Notes: generated from the letters alone by a model not told the origin. Positions 7,172 through 17,655 are shown, counted from the stretch's first letter. The stretch is 58,076 nt of DNA from an uncultured Flavobacteriaceae bacterium (GCA_913062575.1 CAJXVT010000010.1:1-58076), one strand, 5' to 3'. A program made the numbers and translations.

Positions 7172-9994
7172 TTGAAACAGCAAGAATACATAGAAGTTTA
7201 TGGAGCTAGAGTTCACAATCTTAAAAACATAGATGTTAAGATTCCTCGTGAAAAACTAGTAGTAATTACTGGTTTAAGTGGCAGCGGTAAATCATCACTT
7301 GCCTTTGACACAATTTATGCTGAAGGGCAACGGAGATACATTGAAACTTTCTCTGCTTATGCAAGACAATTTTTAGGTGGATTAGAGCGACCAGATGTAG
7401 ATAAAATTGATGGTTTGTCTCCTGTAATTTCTATAGAGCAAAAAACCACCAATAAAAGCCCGCGATCTACTGTTGGGACGATTACTGAAATATATGATTT
7501 TTTAAGATTGCTATATGCTAGAGCAGCCGATGCGTATTCTTTTAATACGGATCAGAAAATGGTGAGTTATTCTGATGAGAAAATCAAAGAATTAATTTTA
7601 TCGGAATTTCAAGGTGAAAAAATAGCTGTTTTAGCACCTTTAGTTAAATCGAGAAAAGGACATTATAGAGAATTGTTCGAGCAAACTTCTAAACAAGGAT
7701 TTGTAAGAGTTCGTGTGGATGGAGAGATTCAAGAAATTCAAAAAGGCATGCGTTTAGATAGGTATAAAACGCATGATATTGAAGTAGTTATTGACAGAAT
7801 CATTGTAAACGACTCTGTAGAAAAAAGATTAGAAGAAACCATTAAAACAGCTTTATACGCTGGTAACAACATTTTAATGGTCATTGATTTAGACACCAAT
7901 AAACCTCGCTATTTTAGTAGAGACTTAATGTGTCCTACAACCGGAATTGCATATCCAAACCCAGAACCAAATACATTTTCTTTTAACTCCCCAAAGGGAG
8001 CCTGCCCAAGCTGTAGCGGATTAGGGATCACAAATGAAGTAAATCTAAATAAAGTAATTCCAGATGCTTCAATTTCTATAAAAAATGGCGGGATCCTACC
8101 TTTAGGAGAGCAGAAAAATAGTTGGATTTTTAAACAACTAGAACTTATTGCAGAAAGGTTTCAATTTAAATTGAACGATCCTATTTCTAAGATTCCAAAA
8201 GATGCAATTGATGTTATTTTAAATGGCGGAAATGAGAAGTTCAAAATCGAATCTAAATCTATGGGTGTTACTCGTAATTACGAAATAGATTTTGAAGGAA
8301 TAAATTCTTTTATCACCAGTCAATATAAAGACAGCGAGTCTACTTCTATTAAAAGATGGGCAAAAGAATTTATGGACGAAGTTTCTTGCTCTTCTTGCAA
8401 GGGAAATCGACTAAAAAAAGAGTCGTTATATTTTAAAATTCTAGACAAAAACATTAGTGACTTAGCCAAAATGGATATTACCGAACTGGCTAATTGGTTT
8501 CTAAAAATTGACAAAAAACTTTCCGAGAGACAGCGTATCATTGCTACAGAAATCATAAAAGAAATTAGAACTAGAATTCAGTTTTTATTAGATGTAGGAT
8601 TAGATTATTTAAACCTAGATAGAACTTCTAAATCGCTTTCTGGTGGTGAAGCACAACGAATCCGTTTAGCAACACAAATTGGCTCACAATTAGTTGGTGT
8701 ATTATATATTTTAGATGAACCAAGTATTGGACTCCATCAAAGAGACAATCAAAAACTAATAGATTCTTTAGTGAAATTAAGAGATCTCGGAAACTCTGTT
8801 TTGGTTGTCGAACATGACAAAGACATGATTGAACATGCTGATTTTGTTTTTGATATTGGTCCTGGAGCAGGACGTCATGGTGGCGAAATTGTGAGTGAAG
8901 GAACTTTTGAGGAATTAAAACAGCATGATACTTTAACAGCAGATTATCTAACGGGTAAAAAAGTAATCGCAATTCCAACAAAGAGAAGAAAAGGAAATGG
9001 AAAAAAGATTCAACTAAAAGGAGCCACAGGTAATAATTTAAAAAATGTTTCTGTTGATTTTCCTTTAGGAAAAATGATTTGTGTTACTGGAGTTTCTGGA
9101 AGCGGTAAATCTACTTTGATTAATGAAACTTTATACCCTATTTTAAACGCACATATTTATCGAGGTGTAAAAAAACCGATGCCTTATAAAAGCATCAAAG
9201 GATTAGAGCATGTAGATAAAGTAATCGACATCGATCAATCCCCTATCGGAAGAACACCACGTTCAAATCCGGCTACGTACACAGGTGTTTTTAGTGAAAT
9301 TAGAAGTTTATTTGCTCGTACTCCTGAAGCAGCAATTAGAGGATACAAACCCGGAAGGTTCTCGTTCAATGTTAAAAGCGGAAGATGTGAAACCTGTCAA
9401 GGAGGAGGCGTTCGAGTTATAGAAATGAATTTCCTACCCGATGTTCATGTAGAATGTGAAACTTGTCAAGGAAAACGTTTCAACAGAGAAACTTTAGAAA
9501 TTAGATACAAAGGAAAATCTATTTCAGATATTTTAGCAATGACCATTAATGAAGCGGTTATTTTCTTTGAAAAAGTCCCTAAAATTGAACGTAAAATTAA
9601 AACAATACAAGATGTTGGACTAGGATACATCACTCTAGGTCAGCAATCTACTACATTATCCGGTGGAGAAGCACAACGAATTAAACTAGCATCAGAATTA
9701 TCAAAAAGAGACACAGGAAACACATTTTATATTCTTGACGAACCCACAACTGGACTACATTTTGAAGACATTAGAGTATTAATGGGGGTTCTAAACAAAC
9801 TAGCAGACAAAGGAAATACCGTTTTAATTATTGAACATAATTTAGATGTTGTAAAACTTGCAGACTACATTATTGACATTGGTATGGAGGGCGGAAAAAA
9901 AGGAGGAGAAGTATTATGCATTGGAACACCAGAAGAGATTTGCAAACATCCTACAAGTTACACCGCTAAATTCTTAAAAAAAGAACTATCTTAG
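7172..9994 (+). CDS. uvrA: UvrABC excinuclease subunit A
   Basis: A 940-residue DNA damage recognition ATPase of nucleotide excision repair, working with UvrB. It has the two ABC modules of the family: Walker [10 protein letters not shown] (34-42) with signature [13 protein letters not shown] (about 488-500), and Walker [10 protein letters not shown] (about 640-648) with signature [12 protein letters not shown] (about 829). Zinc-binding Cys pairs include CPSC near 278, CSSC near 404, and CETC twice between about 738 and 770. The length is normal for UvrA. The start is a TTG, preceded closely by a good -7 box; no ATG lies in a better position. It is transcribed divergently from the PspC/channel pair. 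Confidence 0.97.
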   Translation: MKQQEYIEVYGARVHNLKNIDVKIPREKLVVITGLSGSGKSSLAFDTIYAEGQRRYIETFSAYARQFLGGLERPDVDKIDGLSPVISIEQKTTNKSPRSTVGTITEIYDFLRLLYARAADAYSFNTDQKMVSYSDEKIKELILSEFQGEKIAVLAPLVKSRKGHYRELFEQTSKQGFVRVRVDGEIQEIQKGMRLDRYKTHDIEVVIDRIIVNDSVEKRLEETIKTALYAGNNILMVIDLDTNKPRYFSRDLMCPTTGIAYPNPEPNTFSFNSPKGACPSCSGLGITNEVNLNKVIPDASISIKNGGILPLGEQKNSWIFKQLELIAERFQFKLNDPISKIPKDAIDVILNGGNEKFKIESKSMGVTRNYEIDFEGINSFITSQYKDSESTSIKRWAKEFMDEVSCSSCKGNRLKKESLYFKILDKNISDLAKMDITELANWFLKIDKKLSERQRIIATEIIKEIRTRIQFLLDVGLDYLNLDRTSKSLSGGEAQRIRLATQIGSQLVGVLYILDEPSIGLHQRDNQKLIDSLVKLRDLGNSVLVVEHDKDMIEHADFVFDIGPGAGRHGGEIVSEGTFEELKQHDTLTADYLTGKKVIAIPTKRRKGNGKKIQLKGATGNNLKNVSVDFPLGKMICVTGVSGSGKSTLINETLYPILNAHIYRGVKKPMPYKSIKGLEHVDKVIDIDQSPIGRTPRSNPATYTGVFSEIRSLFARTPEAAIRGYKPGRFSFNVKSGRCETCQGGGVRVIEMNFLPDVHVECETCQGKRFNRETLEIRYKGKSISDILAMTINEAVIFFEKVPKIERKIKTIQDVGLGYITLGQQSTTLSGGEAQRIKLASELSKRDTGNTFYILDEPTTGLHFEDIRVLMGVLNKLADKGNTVLIIEHNLDVVKLADYIIDIGMEGGKKGGEVLCIGTPEEICKHPTSYTAKFLKKELS

Positions 9995-10001
9995 CACGTT
10001 T

Positions 10002-10027
10002 GCCGAAAATTTATTTTGGCGATTTTT
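10002..10027 (+). terminator. Terminator after uvrA
   Basis: Stem GCC-g-AAAAT / ATTTTGGC (8 bp with one bulged G, 2-nt spacer TT as written, in practice a slightly larger loop), followed by GATTTTTA. It lies 8 nt past the uvrA stop codon. Confidence 0.55.
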
Positions 10028-10059
10028 ATCTAAATTATTAATTAAAAAAAAGGAAGATT

Positions 10060-10770
10060 ATGAATCCGAATGAAGACAGAAGAATTAGAGAAAAATTAGA
10101 GCAAAAAACGTGGAATCAGATAAAAACAAATGACTCTTGGGCCATATTTAAAATAATGTCTGAGTTTGTTGAAGGTTACGAAAAGCTAAGTAAAATTGGA
10201 CCTTGTGTGTCTATATTTGGATCTGCAAGAACAAAACCAGAAGATAGGTTTTATAAATTATCAGAAGAAGTAGCTTTCAAACTTACTCAAAATGGATACG
10301 GAGTAATTACAGGCGGTGGACCAGGAATTATGGAAGCGGGTAACAAAGGTGCTCATAGAGGGAAAGGAACATCTGTTGGACTAAATATAGAATTGCCATT
10401 TGAACAACATTATAATCCCTGGATTGATAGTGATAAAAATTTAGAATTTGATTATTTCTTTGTTCGTAAAGTAATGTTTGTAAAATACTCTCAAGGTTTT
10501 ATTGTTATGCCTGGTGGATTTGGGACTTTAGACGAACTTTTTGAAGCAATTACTTTAATTCAAACCAAAAAAATTGGAAGATTCCCAATTATATTAGTTG
10601 GTAAAGATTTCTGGAGCGGATTGTTAGACTGGATTAAAAAAACATTAATTGCAGAAGGAAACATAAGCCCAGAAGATTTAAATCTATTTAGAATTGTAGA
10701 TACTGCAGACGAAGCAATAGAGCATTTAAATAAATTCTACTCTAAATACAGCTTAAAACCAAATTTCTAA
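10060..10770 (+). CDS. LOG family protein (TIGR00730-type nucleotide hydrolase)
   Basis: A 236-residue Rossmann-fold protein of the LOG/lysine-decarboxylase-like family. The two family motifs are present: GGGPGIMEAGNKGA (about residues 87-100) and PGGFGTLDELFEA (about 151-163). Enzymes of this family hydrolyse the N-glycosidic bond of AMP or of cytokinin riboside monophosphates to free ribose 5-phosphate. In bacteria without cytokinin metabolism the role is probably nucleotide turnover, and the physiological substrate here is unknown. It stands alone between the uvrA terminator and an inverted repeat. Confidence 0.88.
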   Translation: MNPNEDRRIREKLEQKTWNQIKTNDSWAIFKIMSEFVEGYEKLSKIGPCVSIFGSARTKPEDRFYKLSEEVAFKLTQNGYGVITGGGPGIMEAGNKGAHRGKGTSVGLNIELPFEQHYNPWIDSDKNLEFDYFFVRKVMFVKYSQGFIVMPGGFGTLDELFEAITLIQTKKIGRFPIILVGKDFWSGLLDWIKKTLIAEGNISPEDLNLFRIVDTADEAIEHLNKFYSKYSLKPNF

Positions 10771-10777
10771 AAAAACC

Positions 10778-10822
10778 ATTCATATACTATTTTCACAAAA
10801 AAAGCATTAATAGTATATGAAT
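10778..10822. repeat. 14-bp perfect inverted repeat in the LOG/M1-like gap
   Basis: ATTCATATACTATT (10778-10791) and AATAGTATATGAAT (10809-10822) are exact inverse complements separated by 17 nt. On the plus strand no U run follows, but on the minus strand the stem is followed by GGTTTTTTT, so as a terminator it would work best against antisense transcription. It may instead be a protein-binding site or mRNA-stabilising stem at the end of the LOG gene. Confidence 0.6.
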
Positions 10823-10845
10823 ATTACTATGAAAAATAACGGCAT

Positions 10846-13647
10846 TTGAAACTTCGATTTTACATTTTTATTGTTTTTATTTTTGGCACAGTAAGTTTCT
10901 TTGCGCAAAATAATGGGATCAAAATAAATGCAGTTCTTGAGGAAGAAAGTGCTATTTTAAAAGTTCAGCAAGAAATTGTTTTTTTTAACAAGACCAATAA
11001 AACAATATCAGAAATTTATCTTCATAATTGGGCAAACAGCTTTCAACACAAAAACACTCCATTAACTAAAAGGCTCGTTGAAGACTATAAGAAATCTCTT
11101 TATTTTGCTAACGAAAACGAAAGAGGCTCTACAAAGATTCTAAACCTTACTGCCAATTATTTAGCTGCAAATTTTTCATCAGAAAAAAATAAAGAAGACA
11201 TTCTAAAAGTTGATTTGAATAAGTCGTTACAACCAAATGACTCAACTATTATCAACATAACCTATACCGTTAAAATTCCTGATGCAAAGTTTACTGGTTA
11301 CGGAAAAACAAAAACTGGATATCATTTGCGTTTCTGGCACTTAATTCCAGCTGTGTACACAGATAGTTGGCAATTGATGAGCAATTTAAATATTGATGAT
11401 TTATTAATTGACGCTTCAGATTACCAAATTCAATTTCAAATTCCAGAAAAACACATTCTAATTAGCAACCTCACCAGTAAAAAGATTAACAAAAACAACT
11501 ATCATCTAAGTGGGAAAAGCAAGACTGATATTATTATCAGTATTGATAAACAAAACAAGTACACAACTTATAAAACAGAAAAGATTGATGTAATTACAGA
11601 TGTCCCTATAAAAGATATTAGCAAAAAATTGGCAACAGATATCATTAATAGAGAATTACATTTTATAGAAAGTTACTTAGGTGCCTATCCACATAAAGAA
11701 ATGTTGATTGATAAAACAACACAAAAGAAAACACCTATTTACGGACTCAATCAATTACCGAATCTTCTAAGTCCATTTTCTGATATTTTTGACAGAGATT
11801 TAACTTTGTTTAAAGCCATCTCAAAAAAATATATTGACAACACCCTACTTTTAAATAAAAGAACCGACTATTGGCTTACGGATGGAATTCAAGCGTTTTT
11901 ATTAATAGAATACGTAAAGAAACACTACCCAGAAGTAAAACTTCTTGGGACAGTTTCTGACACTTGGCTAATTAGAAACTTTAATATCTCTAAACTAGAC
12001 TTTAACGATAAATACCCGCTTATTTACCAATTTATAACTCGCAAGTTTTTAGACCAAGCACTAACCACCCAATTAGACTCTCTCTCAAATTTCAATAGAA
12101 AAATAGGGAACAAATACAAAGCTGGTTTAGGCCTACAATACTTAAAAGGATATTTAGGAGACTCTATAATTAAAGCTTCATTTAAAGAATACTACAAATC
12201 ACATGCATTAAAAATAAGCTCGAGTTCAGATTTTAACAGCATTATCTCTTCTAAAACAGACAAGGATTTAAAATGGTTTTTTGGAGACTACATCCAAACT
12301 AACAAAAAGATTGATTACACTATAAAAAGTATAAAAATCATAGGTGATTCACTTAAAATAGACATCCAAAACAAACGAAACATTACGGCTCCAGTTGCTC
12401 TTTATGGAGTTAAAAACAAAGAAATAAAATTTAAAACTTGGGTCACAGGAGTAGATTCTACAAAAACGGTTACTATTGCTAAAGGCGATTTTGATAAAAT
12501 TTCATTAAACTATGAGCAATTGTATCCAGAATACAATTCATTAAATAATTGGAAAACGATCGGGAAGACCATCTTAAACAAACCCATACAGCTAAGACCT
12601 GTTAAAGATATTTCTGATCCATATTACCATCAACTATTTTACCAACCAGAAATAAGTTATAATTTTTATGATGGATTAAGTTTAGGTGTAAAACTACACA
12701 ACAAACCCATTATATCAAGAAATTTCTACTTCAAAGTAATCCCGACTTACGCAACAAAAAGCAAAACATTAACTGGCTTAGCATCTGCAATGTATACTCA
12801 GTATTTTGAAGACTCTAAACTGCAGAAAATAATTTACGGAGTTGTAGGCAGTAATTATCACTATGCTCCAGAATTGTCTTACAGTATTTTTACACCATAT
12901 ATATCTACAGTCTTTAAAAGAAAAAATTTAAGAGACGTTAGTAGCAAATACCTCACAGCTAAATACGTAAAGATCAACAAGCAGACAGCTACAGGCACAC
13001 CAAATAGAGAGCAAGACAAATACACTGTGTTAAATTTAAAATACGTGTATTCAAACCCAAATATAATTCGTGGAACCTCTTATAAATTCAACATAGATAT
13101 CGCCTCAAACTTCACAAAATTATCAGTCGATTATCGACACAGATCTTTAACATCAACAAACAGACAGTTAGATTTTCGTTTTTTTGGAGGCGCTTTTTTA
13201 AATAATAAAGCTACCGGGAATTATTTTAGTTTTGGATTAGACAGACCTTCAGATTATTTGTTTGAGCAAGTCTATTTTGGAAGATCAGAAAGCTCTGGTT
13301 TTTTTAGTCAGCAAATCATTATTAATGACGGTGGATTTAAATCTGTTTTACCAGTCAGATTTGCGAATAAATTTATGTTTTCAGTCAACTCTAGCATTGG
13401 CCTTTGGAAATGGGTTGAGTACTATAATGATGTTGCATTTTTAAAAAACAAAGGAGAAAGTACATATTTTGCCTATGAAAACGGAATTCGATTTAACTTT
13501 ATTCACAACATACTAGAAGTATATTTCCCAACCTATTCTAATAATGGATGGGAAGTAACTCAAGAAGCATACGCAAGTAAAATACGCTTTGTTCTTACCT
13601 TAAGACCTAAAGCTATTTACAACTTTTTTAGAAGAGGCTTTTTATAA
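10846..13647 (+). CDS. M1 aminopeptidase-like surface protein lacking the zinc motif, with barrel-like C-terminus
   Basis: A 933-residue exported protein: TTG start, signal peptide to about residue 20 (FGTVSFFAQ). Residues about 20-230 resemble the M1 N-terminal beta-sandwich, and about 240-470 the thermolysin-like domain. However, the place where HExxHxW is expected reads AISKKYIDNTL, and the downstream NEG motif reads WLTDGIQAF, so both zinc histidines and the catalytic Glu are gone. The last ~350 residues are rich in alternating aromatic/polar strands and end in an aromatic residue region (NFFRRGFL), suggesting an outer-membrane barrel. It is therefore probably a non-catalytic binding or scaffold protein. 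No operon partners are obvious. Confidence 0.7.
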   Translation: MKLRFYIFIVFIFGTVSFFAQNNGIKINAVLEEESAILKVQQEIVFFNKTNKTISEIYLHNWANSFQHKNTPLTKRLVEDYKKSLYFANENERGSTKILNLTANYLAANFSSEKNKEDILKVDLNKSLQPNDSTIINITYTVKIPDAKFTGYGKTKTGYHLRFWHLIPAVYTDSWQLMSNLNIDDLLIDASDYQIQFQIPEKHILISNLTSKKINKNNYHLSGKSKTDIIISIDKQNKYTTYKTEKIDVITDVPIKDISKKLATDIINRELHFIESYLGAYPHKEMLIDKTTQKKTPIYGLNQLPNLLSPFSDIFDRDLTLFKAISKKYIDNTLLLNKRTDYWLTDGIQAFLLIEYVKKHYPEVKLLGTVSDTWLIRNFNISKLDFNDKYPLIYQFITRKFLDQALTTQLDSLSNFNRKIGNKYKAGLGLQYLKGYLGDSIIKASFKEYYKSHALKISSSSDFNSIISSKTDKDLKWFFGDYIQTNKKIDYTIKSIKIIGDSLKIDIQNKRNITAPVALYGVKNKEIKFKTWVTGVDSTKTVTIAKGDFDKISLNYEQLYPEYNSLNNWKTIGKTILNKPIQLRPVKDISDPYYHQLFYQPEISYNFYDGLSLGVKLHNKPIISRNFYFKVIPTYATKSKTLTGLASAMYTQYFEDSKLQKIIYGVVGSNYHYAPELSYSIFTPYISTVFKRKNLRDVSSKYLTAKYVKINKQTATGTPNREQDKYTVLNLKYVYSNPNIIRGTSYKFNIDIASNFTKLSVDYRHRSLTSTNRQLDFRFFGGAFLNNKATGNYFSFGLDRPSDYLFEQVYFGRSESSGFFSQQIIINDGGFKSVLPVRFANKFMFSVNSSIGLWKWVEYYNDVAFLKNKGESTYFAYENGIRFNFIHNILEVYFPTYSNNGWEVTQEAYASKIRFVLTLRPKAIYNFFRRGFL

Positions 13648-13750
13648 ACGCCCTCTTATTGTGTAATTCCTATTTTACAGATTGTTTCGGGTGTTTTTTT
13701 TACGATATTCTTAAAAAAATAAAATATTTTTAAATTTCAATCAAAAAACC

Positions 13751-13758
13751 TACCTTTG
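13751..13758 (+). promoter_or_regulatory. -7 element of the E1 dehydrogenase gene
   Basis: TACCTTTG is an exact TAnnTTTG match 25 nt before the start codon; a T-rich stretch about 20 nt further upstream may serve as the -33 region. Confidence 0.6.
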
Positions 13759-13783
13759 CAATAGTTCAAAAAACACTTTACAT

Positions 13784-16237
13784 ATGACGCAAGATGCAGC
13801 AATTTCTAGTTCTAAAAAATTATCATTTAACGATTTTCGTGACGAAGTTTTAAACGATTATAGAATTGCTCGTATTAGTAGAGAATGTAGTTATTTAGGT
13901 CGTAGAGAAGTCTTAACTGGTAAAGCAAAATTCGGAATTTTTGGTGGTGGTAAAGAAGTACCTCAATTAGCAATGGCAAAAGCTTTCAAAAAAGGTGATT
14001 TTAGATCTGGTTATTACAGAGATCAAACCTTTATGATGGCAATTGGAGCATTGACAGCCCAACAATTTTTTGCAGGATTATATGGACACCCAAGTATTGA
14101 AGCAGATCCAATGTCTGGAGGAAGACAAATGGGAGGGCATTTTGCAACTCATAGTTTAGATGAAAATGGTCAATGGAAAAACTTAACAGGACAATACAAT
14201 TCTAGTGCCGATATTTCTCCAACTGCCGGACAAATGCCTAGATTATTAGGCTTAGCACAAGCATCAAAAGTATACAGAGAAGTAAAAGAGTTAGAAAATG
14301 CTACCAATTTCTCTTCAAAAGGGAACGAAGTTGCTTGGGGAACAATTGGAAACGCAAGTACTAGTGAGGGCTTATTTTTTGAAACCATCAATGCTGCTGG
14401 AGTTATGCAAGTTCCAATGGTGATGAGTGTTTGGGACGATGAATATGGAATTTCAGTACACGCAAAATATCAAACAACAAAAGAAAGTATTTCAGAAATT
14501 TTAAAAGGGTTTCAGAGAGATGAAAAAAATAAAGGCTACGAAATAATGGTCGTAAATGGCTGGGATTATGTTCAATTAACCGCTGCATATAACACAGCCG
14601 CTAAAATTGCAAGAGAAGAACATGTACCCGTTTTAATTCACGTAAAAGAATTAACACAACCTCAAGGACACTCAACATCAGGTTCTCATGAACGTTATAA
14701 AGATACCGAACGTTTAAAATGGGAACAAGAATTTGACTGTTTAGCTAAAATGCGTTCATGGATTTTAGATTTTGAATTAGAAGATGAAAATGGAGAGTTA
14801 TTAAAGTTTGTGAACTCAGAAGAAGAGTTAATTACAATAGAAAAAGAATCTAAAAAACACGTAAACACCTCTAGAAGAAATGCTTGGAATACGTATTTAA
14901 ATGAACTAAAAGATGAAGTAACTACAGCTGTTAAATTGTTAGAAAAAATAGCATCAAAAAGCAGCAATAGCACATTTATTTCAAAAATAACAAAAGATTT
15001 AGTTGCAATTTCAGAACCTATTAGAAAAGATATTTTAATCTCAGCTAGAAAAACGTTGCGCTATATTAAAGACGAAACATTTCCTGAAAAAGCAGAGTTA
15101 CAAAACTTTATAAAAGAAAAAATTGATCAAGGATTTGAGCTTTTCTCCACAAACTTAACTAGTGATACTGAAATAGCTCCATTAAACATTAATAGTCAAG
15201 CACCAACTTATAGTTCAGAAAAGAATCTTGTAGACGCAAGGTTAATCATGAGAGATAATTTTGATGCTTTATTAAAAAAATATCCTGAGGTATTAATTTT
15301 TGGAGAAGATGCCGGTTTTATTGGTGATGTAAATCAAGGTCTTGAGGGATTGCAAGAAAAATTTGGCGAAGAAAGAGTTTTTGACACTGGAATTAGAGAA
15401 GCAACTATAATAGGACAAGGAATTGGAATGGCAATGAGAGGTTTAAGACCAATCGCTGAGATTCAATATTTAGATTATTTATTGTATGCTTTACAAATAA
15501 TGAGTGATGACTTAGCAACCTTAAGATACAGAACAGTTGGTAAGCAAAAAGCACCATTAATTATACGAACTCGCGGCCATAGGTTAGAAGGAATTTGGCA
15601 TTCAGGCTCTCCAATGGGAGGAATCATAAATACCTTAAGAGGAATACATGTATTAGTTCCAAGAAACATGACAAAAGCCGCTGGTTTTTACAATACATTA
15701 TTAGAAGGAGATGATCCTGCTTTGGTTATTGAATGTTTAAATGGATATCGTTTAAAGGAGGAATTGCCTACGAATCTTGGTGAGTTTAAAACTGCTTTAG
15801 GAGAAATTGAAGTATTAAAAGAAGGAACCGACATGACAGTTGTTTCTTATGGTTCAACACTAAGATTGGTTGAAGAGGCTGCGAAAGAATTACTACAAGT
15901 TGGAATCAATATAGAAATCATTGACGCTCAAAGCTTATTACCTTTTGACATCAATCACGATACTGTAAAAAGTATCGCAAAAACGAACCGCTTGTTAATT
16001 GTTGATGAAGATGTTCCTGGTGGTGCTTCTGCCTACATATTACAAGAACTACTTGAGACACAAAACGGATATCAATATTTAGATAGCAAGCCTCAGACAT
16101 TAACAGCAAAAGCTCATAGACCTGCTTATGGAACTGATGGAGACTACTTCTCTAAACCATCTACAGAAGATATTTTTGAAGCAGTATACCAAATAATGCA
16201 TGAAGTTGATCCTGCAAAATTTAAAAACTTATACTAG
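13784..16237 (+). CDS. Fused alpha+beta E1 of a 2-oxoacid (branched-chain type) dehydrogenase
   Basis: An 817-residue thiamine-diphosphate enzyme carrying E1-alpha (about 1-340) and E1-beta (about 480-817) in one chain. It decarboxylates a 2-oxoacid and transfers the acyl group to the lipoyl E2. Alpha-like motifs: GRREVLTGKAKFGIFGGGKEV, MGGHFATHS, GNASTSEGLFFETINAAGV. Beta-like motifs: FGEDAGFIGDVNQG, FDTGIREATIIGQGIGMAMRG, and the C-terminal transketolase domain (VVSYGSTLRLVEEAA). The Mg/ThDP motif GDG...NN appears as GNA...DD (WDDEYGIS), a variant probably shared by relatives. Fused E1 of this type is typical of Bacteroidetes and is usually assigned to branched-chain oxoacids. E2 is not nearby. 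Confidence 0.88.
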   Translation: MTQDAAISSSKKLSFNDFRDEVLNDYRIARISRECSYLGRREVLTGKAKFGIFGGGKEVPQLAMAKAFKKGDFRSGYYRDQTFMMAIGALTAQQFFAGLYGHPSIEADPMSGGRQMGGHFATHSLDENGQWKNLTGQYNSSADISPTAGQMPRLLGLAQASKVYREVKELENATNFSSKGNEVAWGTIGNASTSEGLFFETINAAGVMQVPMVMSVWDDEYGISVHAKYQTTKESISEILKGFQRDEKNKGYEIMVVNGWDYVQLTAAYNTAAKIAREEHVPVLIHVKELTQPQGHSTSGSHERYKDTERLKWEQEFDCLAKMRSWILDFELEDENGELLKFVNSEEELITIEKESKKHVNTSRRNAWNTYLNELKDEVTTAVKLLEKIASKSSNSTFISKITKDLVAISEPIRKDILISARKTLRYIKDETFPEKAELQNFIKEKIDQGFELFSTNLTSDTEIAPLNINSQAPTYSSEKNLVDARLIMRDNFDALLKKYPEVLIFGEDAGFIGDVNQGLEGLQEKFGEERVFDTGIREATIIGQGIGMAMRGLRPIAEIQYLDYLLYALQIMSDDLATLRYRTVGKQKAPLIIRTRGHRLEGIWHSGSPMGGIINTLRGIHVLVPRNMTKAAGFYNTLLEGDDPALVIECLNGYRLKEELPTNLGEFKTALGEIEVLKEGTDMTVVSYGSTLRLVEEAAKELLQVGINIEIIDAQSLLPFDINHDTVKSIAKTNRLLIVDEDVPGGASAYILQELLETQNGYQYLDSKPQTLTAKAHRPAYGTDGDYFSKPSTEDIFEAVYQIMHEVDPAKFKNLY

Positions 16238-17509
16238 GTTTTTTTTCAAAATAACATTACCTACTGAGCATTGCAAACAGAGTTTCTTTGCGCAGTAGTT
16301 GTTTTTCAACTGCAATAAAGCCTGCGAATCAAAAGCATTTTCAACTTTAATTTGACATTCAGAAAACTTAGAAATGATTGAATTTTTTTCTGGTTTTAAT
16401 TGCCTCAACAACTCTATAAATTCTTTTTCATCTACCTCTCCCCTACTTTTTAAATAATTAAATTTCAAGGGGATAATTGTGTTAATTAACAATAAATCAA
16501 CAAACGATTTTGTTATTCTCTTAATTTTTGATGGAGAATCTTTTTGAAAAGTATAGTGAGTTTTCCAAAAAACTCCCAAATCAACATTAAAAAACTTATA
16601 AAAATCTTCTACTTTTTTAATTTCCATCAAAACAGAAAACATTCGTTTGTTTTTATGATATAACGCTGCTAATTGCGCAATTCTAATTGTAGGGAAATTA
16701 GTTGGTCGCATTCTAAAAAACCGAAATTGACCATTAGAAATAGGAAACAGATTGTGCTTATGCTTCAAATAAGCATATTCAATTTGCAAAGATTTAAAAT
16801 AATTTCCTTCTGATTCTTGCCCTAAAAAACCTGCCTGACCAAACAATAATGCACTCAGCTTTAACACATCATTTTGCTCTTTTTTAATAACTGAAAAGCT
16901 CATTGAATTTGCCAAACTAAAAAAAGCTTCTCCATTCTTTTTCAATCCAAAATTCTTAACCAACAACTTAAAAAGCACAGCCTCATAATCATTATTGCTT
17001 CTTATCAATAACTCATGTATTAAAACTGATTTCTCTTCTAACCTATCAAAATACAGTCTCGTTTTCCAATTATTAAACACAAAAGAATCAATTTCTGAGA
17101 TTGATTTCTCACAAGGAATCCATTGTTCTTTTTTTGACATGAGCATATTAAAGCTAAAAAGCAATTCTCTCGGAACCAAACCCCTCAATTCAATGGTTTC
17201 AATCGCATTCTCATTGACATCAAATACTTCTACATCATCTTCCCAAACCACATGTAAAATAACAGAGTCGTAATTTGTATCTTCCTCATGTTGGTGCACA
17301 TACCAATCAGAAGATTTTACATGAATCTCTACATTCCCTACCCAACGAAGTGTATCAATATCAATTTCGGAATTCAAAAAATCCGGACCAGAATTATAAT
17401 TATGCAATCCTGGTTTTGCAATTTTCACCTTTTTACCTGTAGTAGTTGACAGGTCATTATTAAAAAACATCTGATGTTTCCATATATAATGAAGAAAATC
17501 TTCTTTCAT
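16229..17509 (-). CDS. DUF2851 family protein
   Basis: A 426-residue cytoplasmic protein recognisable by its conserved N-terminus (KPGLHNYNSGPDFLNSEI, then WVGNVEIHVKSSDWY and DSVILHVVWEDD). That region resembles a PD-(D/E)xK-like nuclease fold in layout, though no activity is established for the family. The C-terminus has a cysteine cluster (CAKKLCLQCSVGN) that might bind metal. It overlaps the convergent E1 gene by 9 nt at the 3' ends, with no terminator between them. Confidence 0.82.
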   Translation of the reverse strand: MKEDFLHYIWKHQMFFNNDLSTTTGKKVKIAKPGLHNYNSGPDFLNSEIDIDTLRWVGNVEIHVKSSDWYVHQHEEDTNYDSVILHVVWEDDVEVFDVNENAIETIELRGLVPRELLFSFNMLMSKKEQWIPCEKSISEIDSFVFNNWKTRLYFDRLEEKSVLIHELLIRSNNDYEAVLFKLLVKNFGLKKNGEAFFSLANSMSFSVIKKEQNDVLKLSALLFGQAGFLGQESEGNYFKSLQIEYAYLKHKHNLFPISNGQFRFFRMRPTNFPTIRIAQLAALYHKNKRMFSVLMEIKKVEDFYKFFNVDLGVFWKTHYTFQKDSPSKIKRITKSFVDLLLINTIIPLKFNYLKSRGEVDEKEFIELLRQLKPEKNSIISKFSECQIKVENAFDSQALLQLKNNYCAKKLCLQCSVGNVILKKNLV

Positions 17510-17605
17510 AGCAATACGTTTCTTTTTCGATACTAAATTTATAAAAAAAATCGACAGTTAAAGAAAAAAACTATAGCCACATTGTTTTTTCCAATTACAA
17601 CAAAG

Positions 17606-17636
17606 CAATTTCTGATAAGAAATTGTAGTATTTTTA
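17606..17636 (+). promoter_or_regulatory. Operator-like inverted repeat and -7 box before the nitroreductase
   Basis: A perfect 8-bp inverted repeat CAATTTCT-GATA-AGAAATTG (17606-17625) lies directly before TATTTTTA (17629-17636), a one-mismatch version of the -7 consensus. A dimeric regulator bound here would sit between the -33 and -7 regions, so repression is plausible. The regulator is unknown. Confidence 0.45.
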
Positions 17637-17655
17637 CAACTCAAAATTCGCTCAA

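Noticed and set aside
8320..8981. Minus-strand ORFs within uvrA
   Set aside because: They lie fully inside a strongly conserved gene, with no leader or family likeness; they are coding shadows.
13646..13702. Terminator after the M1-like gene
   Set aside because: aaacgccc can pair with gggtgttt before a T run, but the loop of about 38 nt makes it a weak case, so it was not listed.
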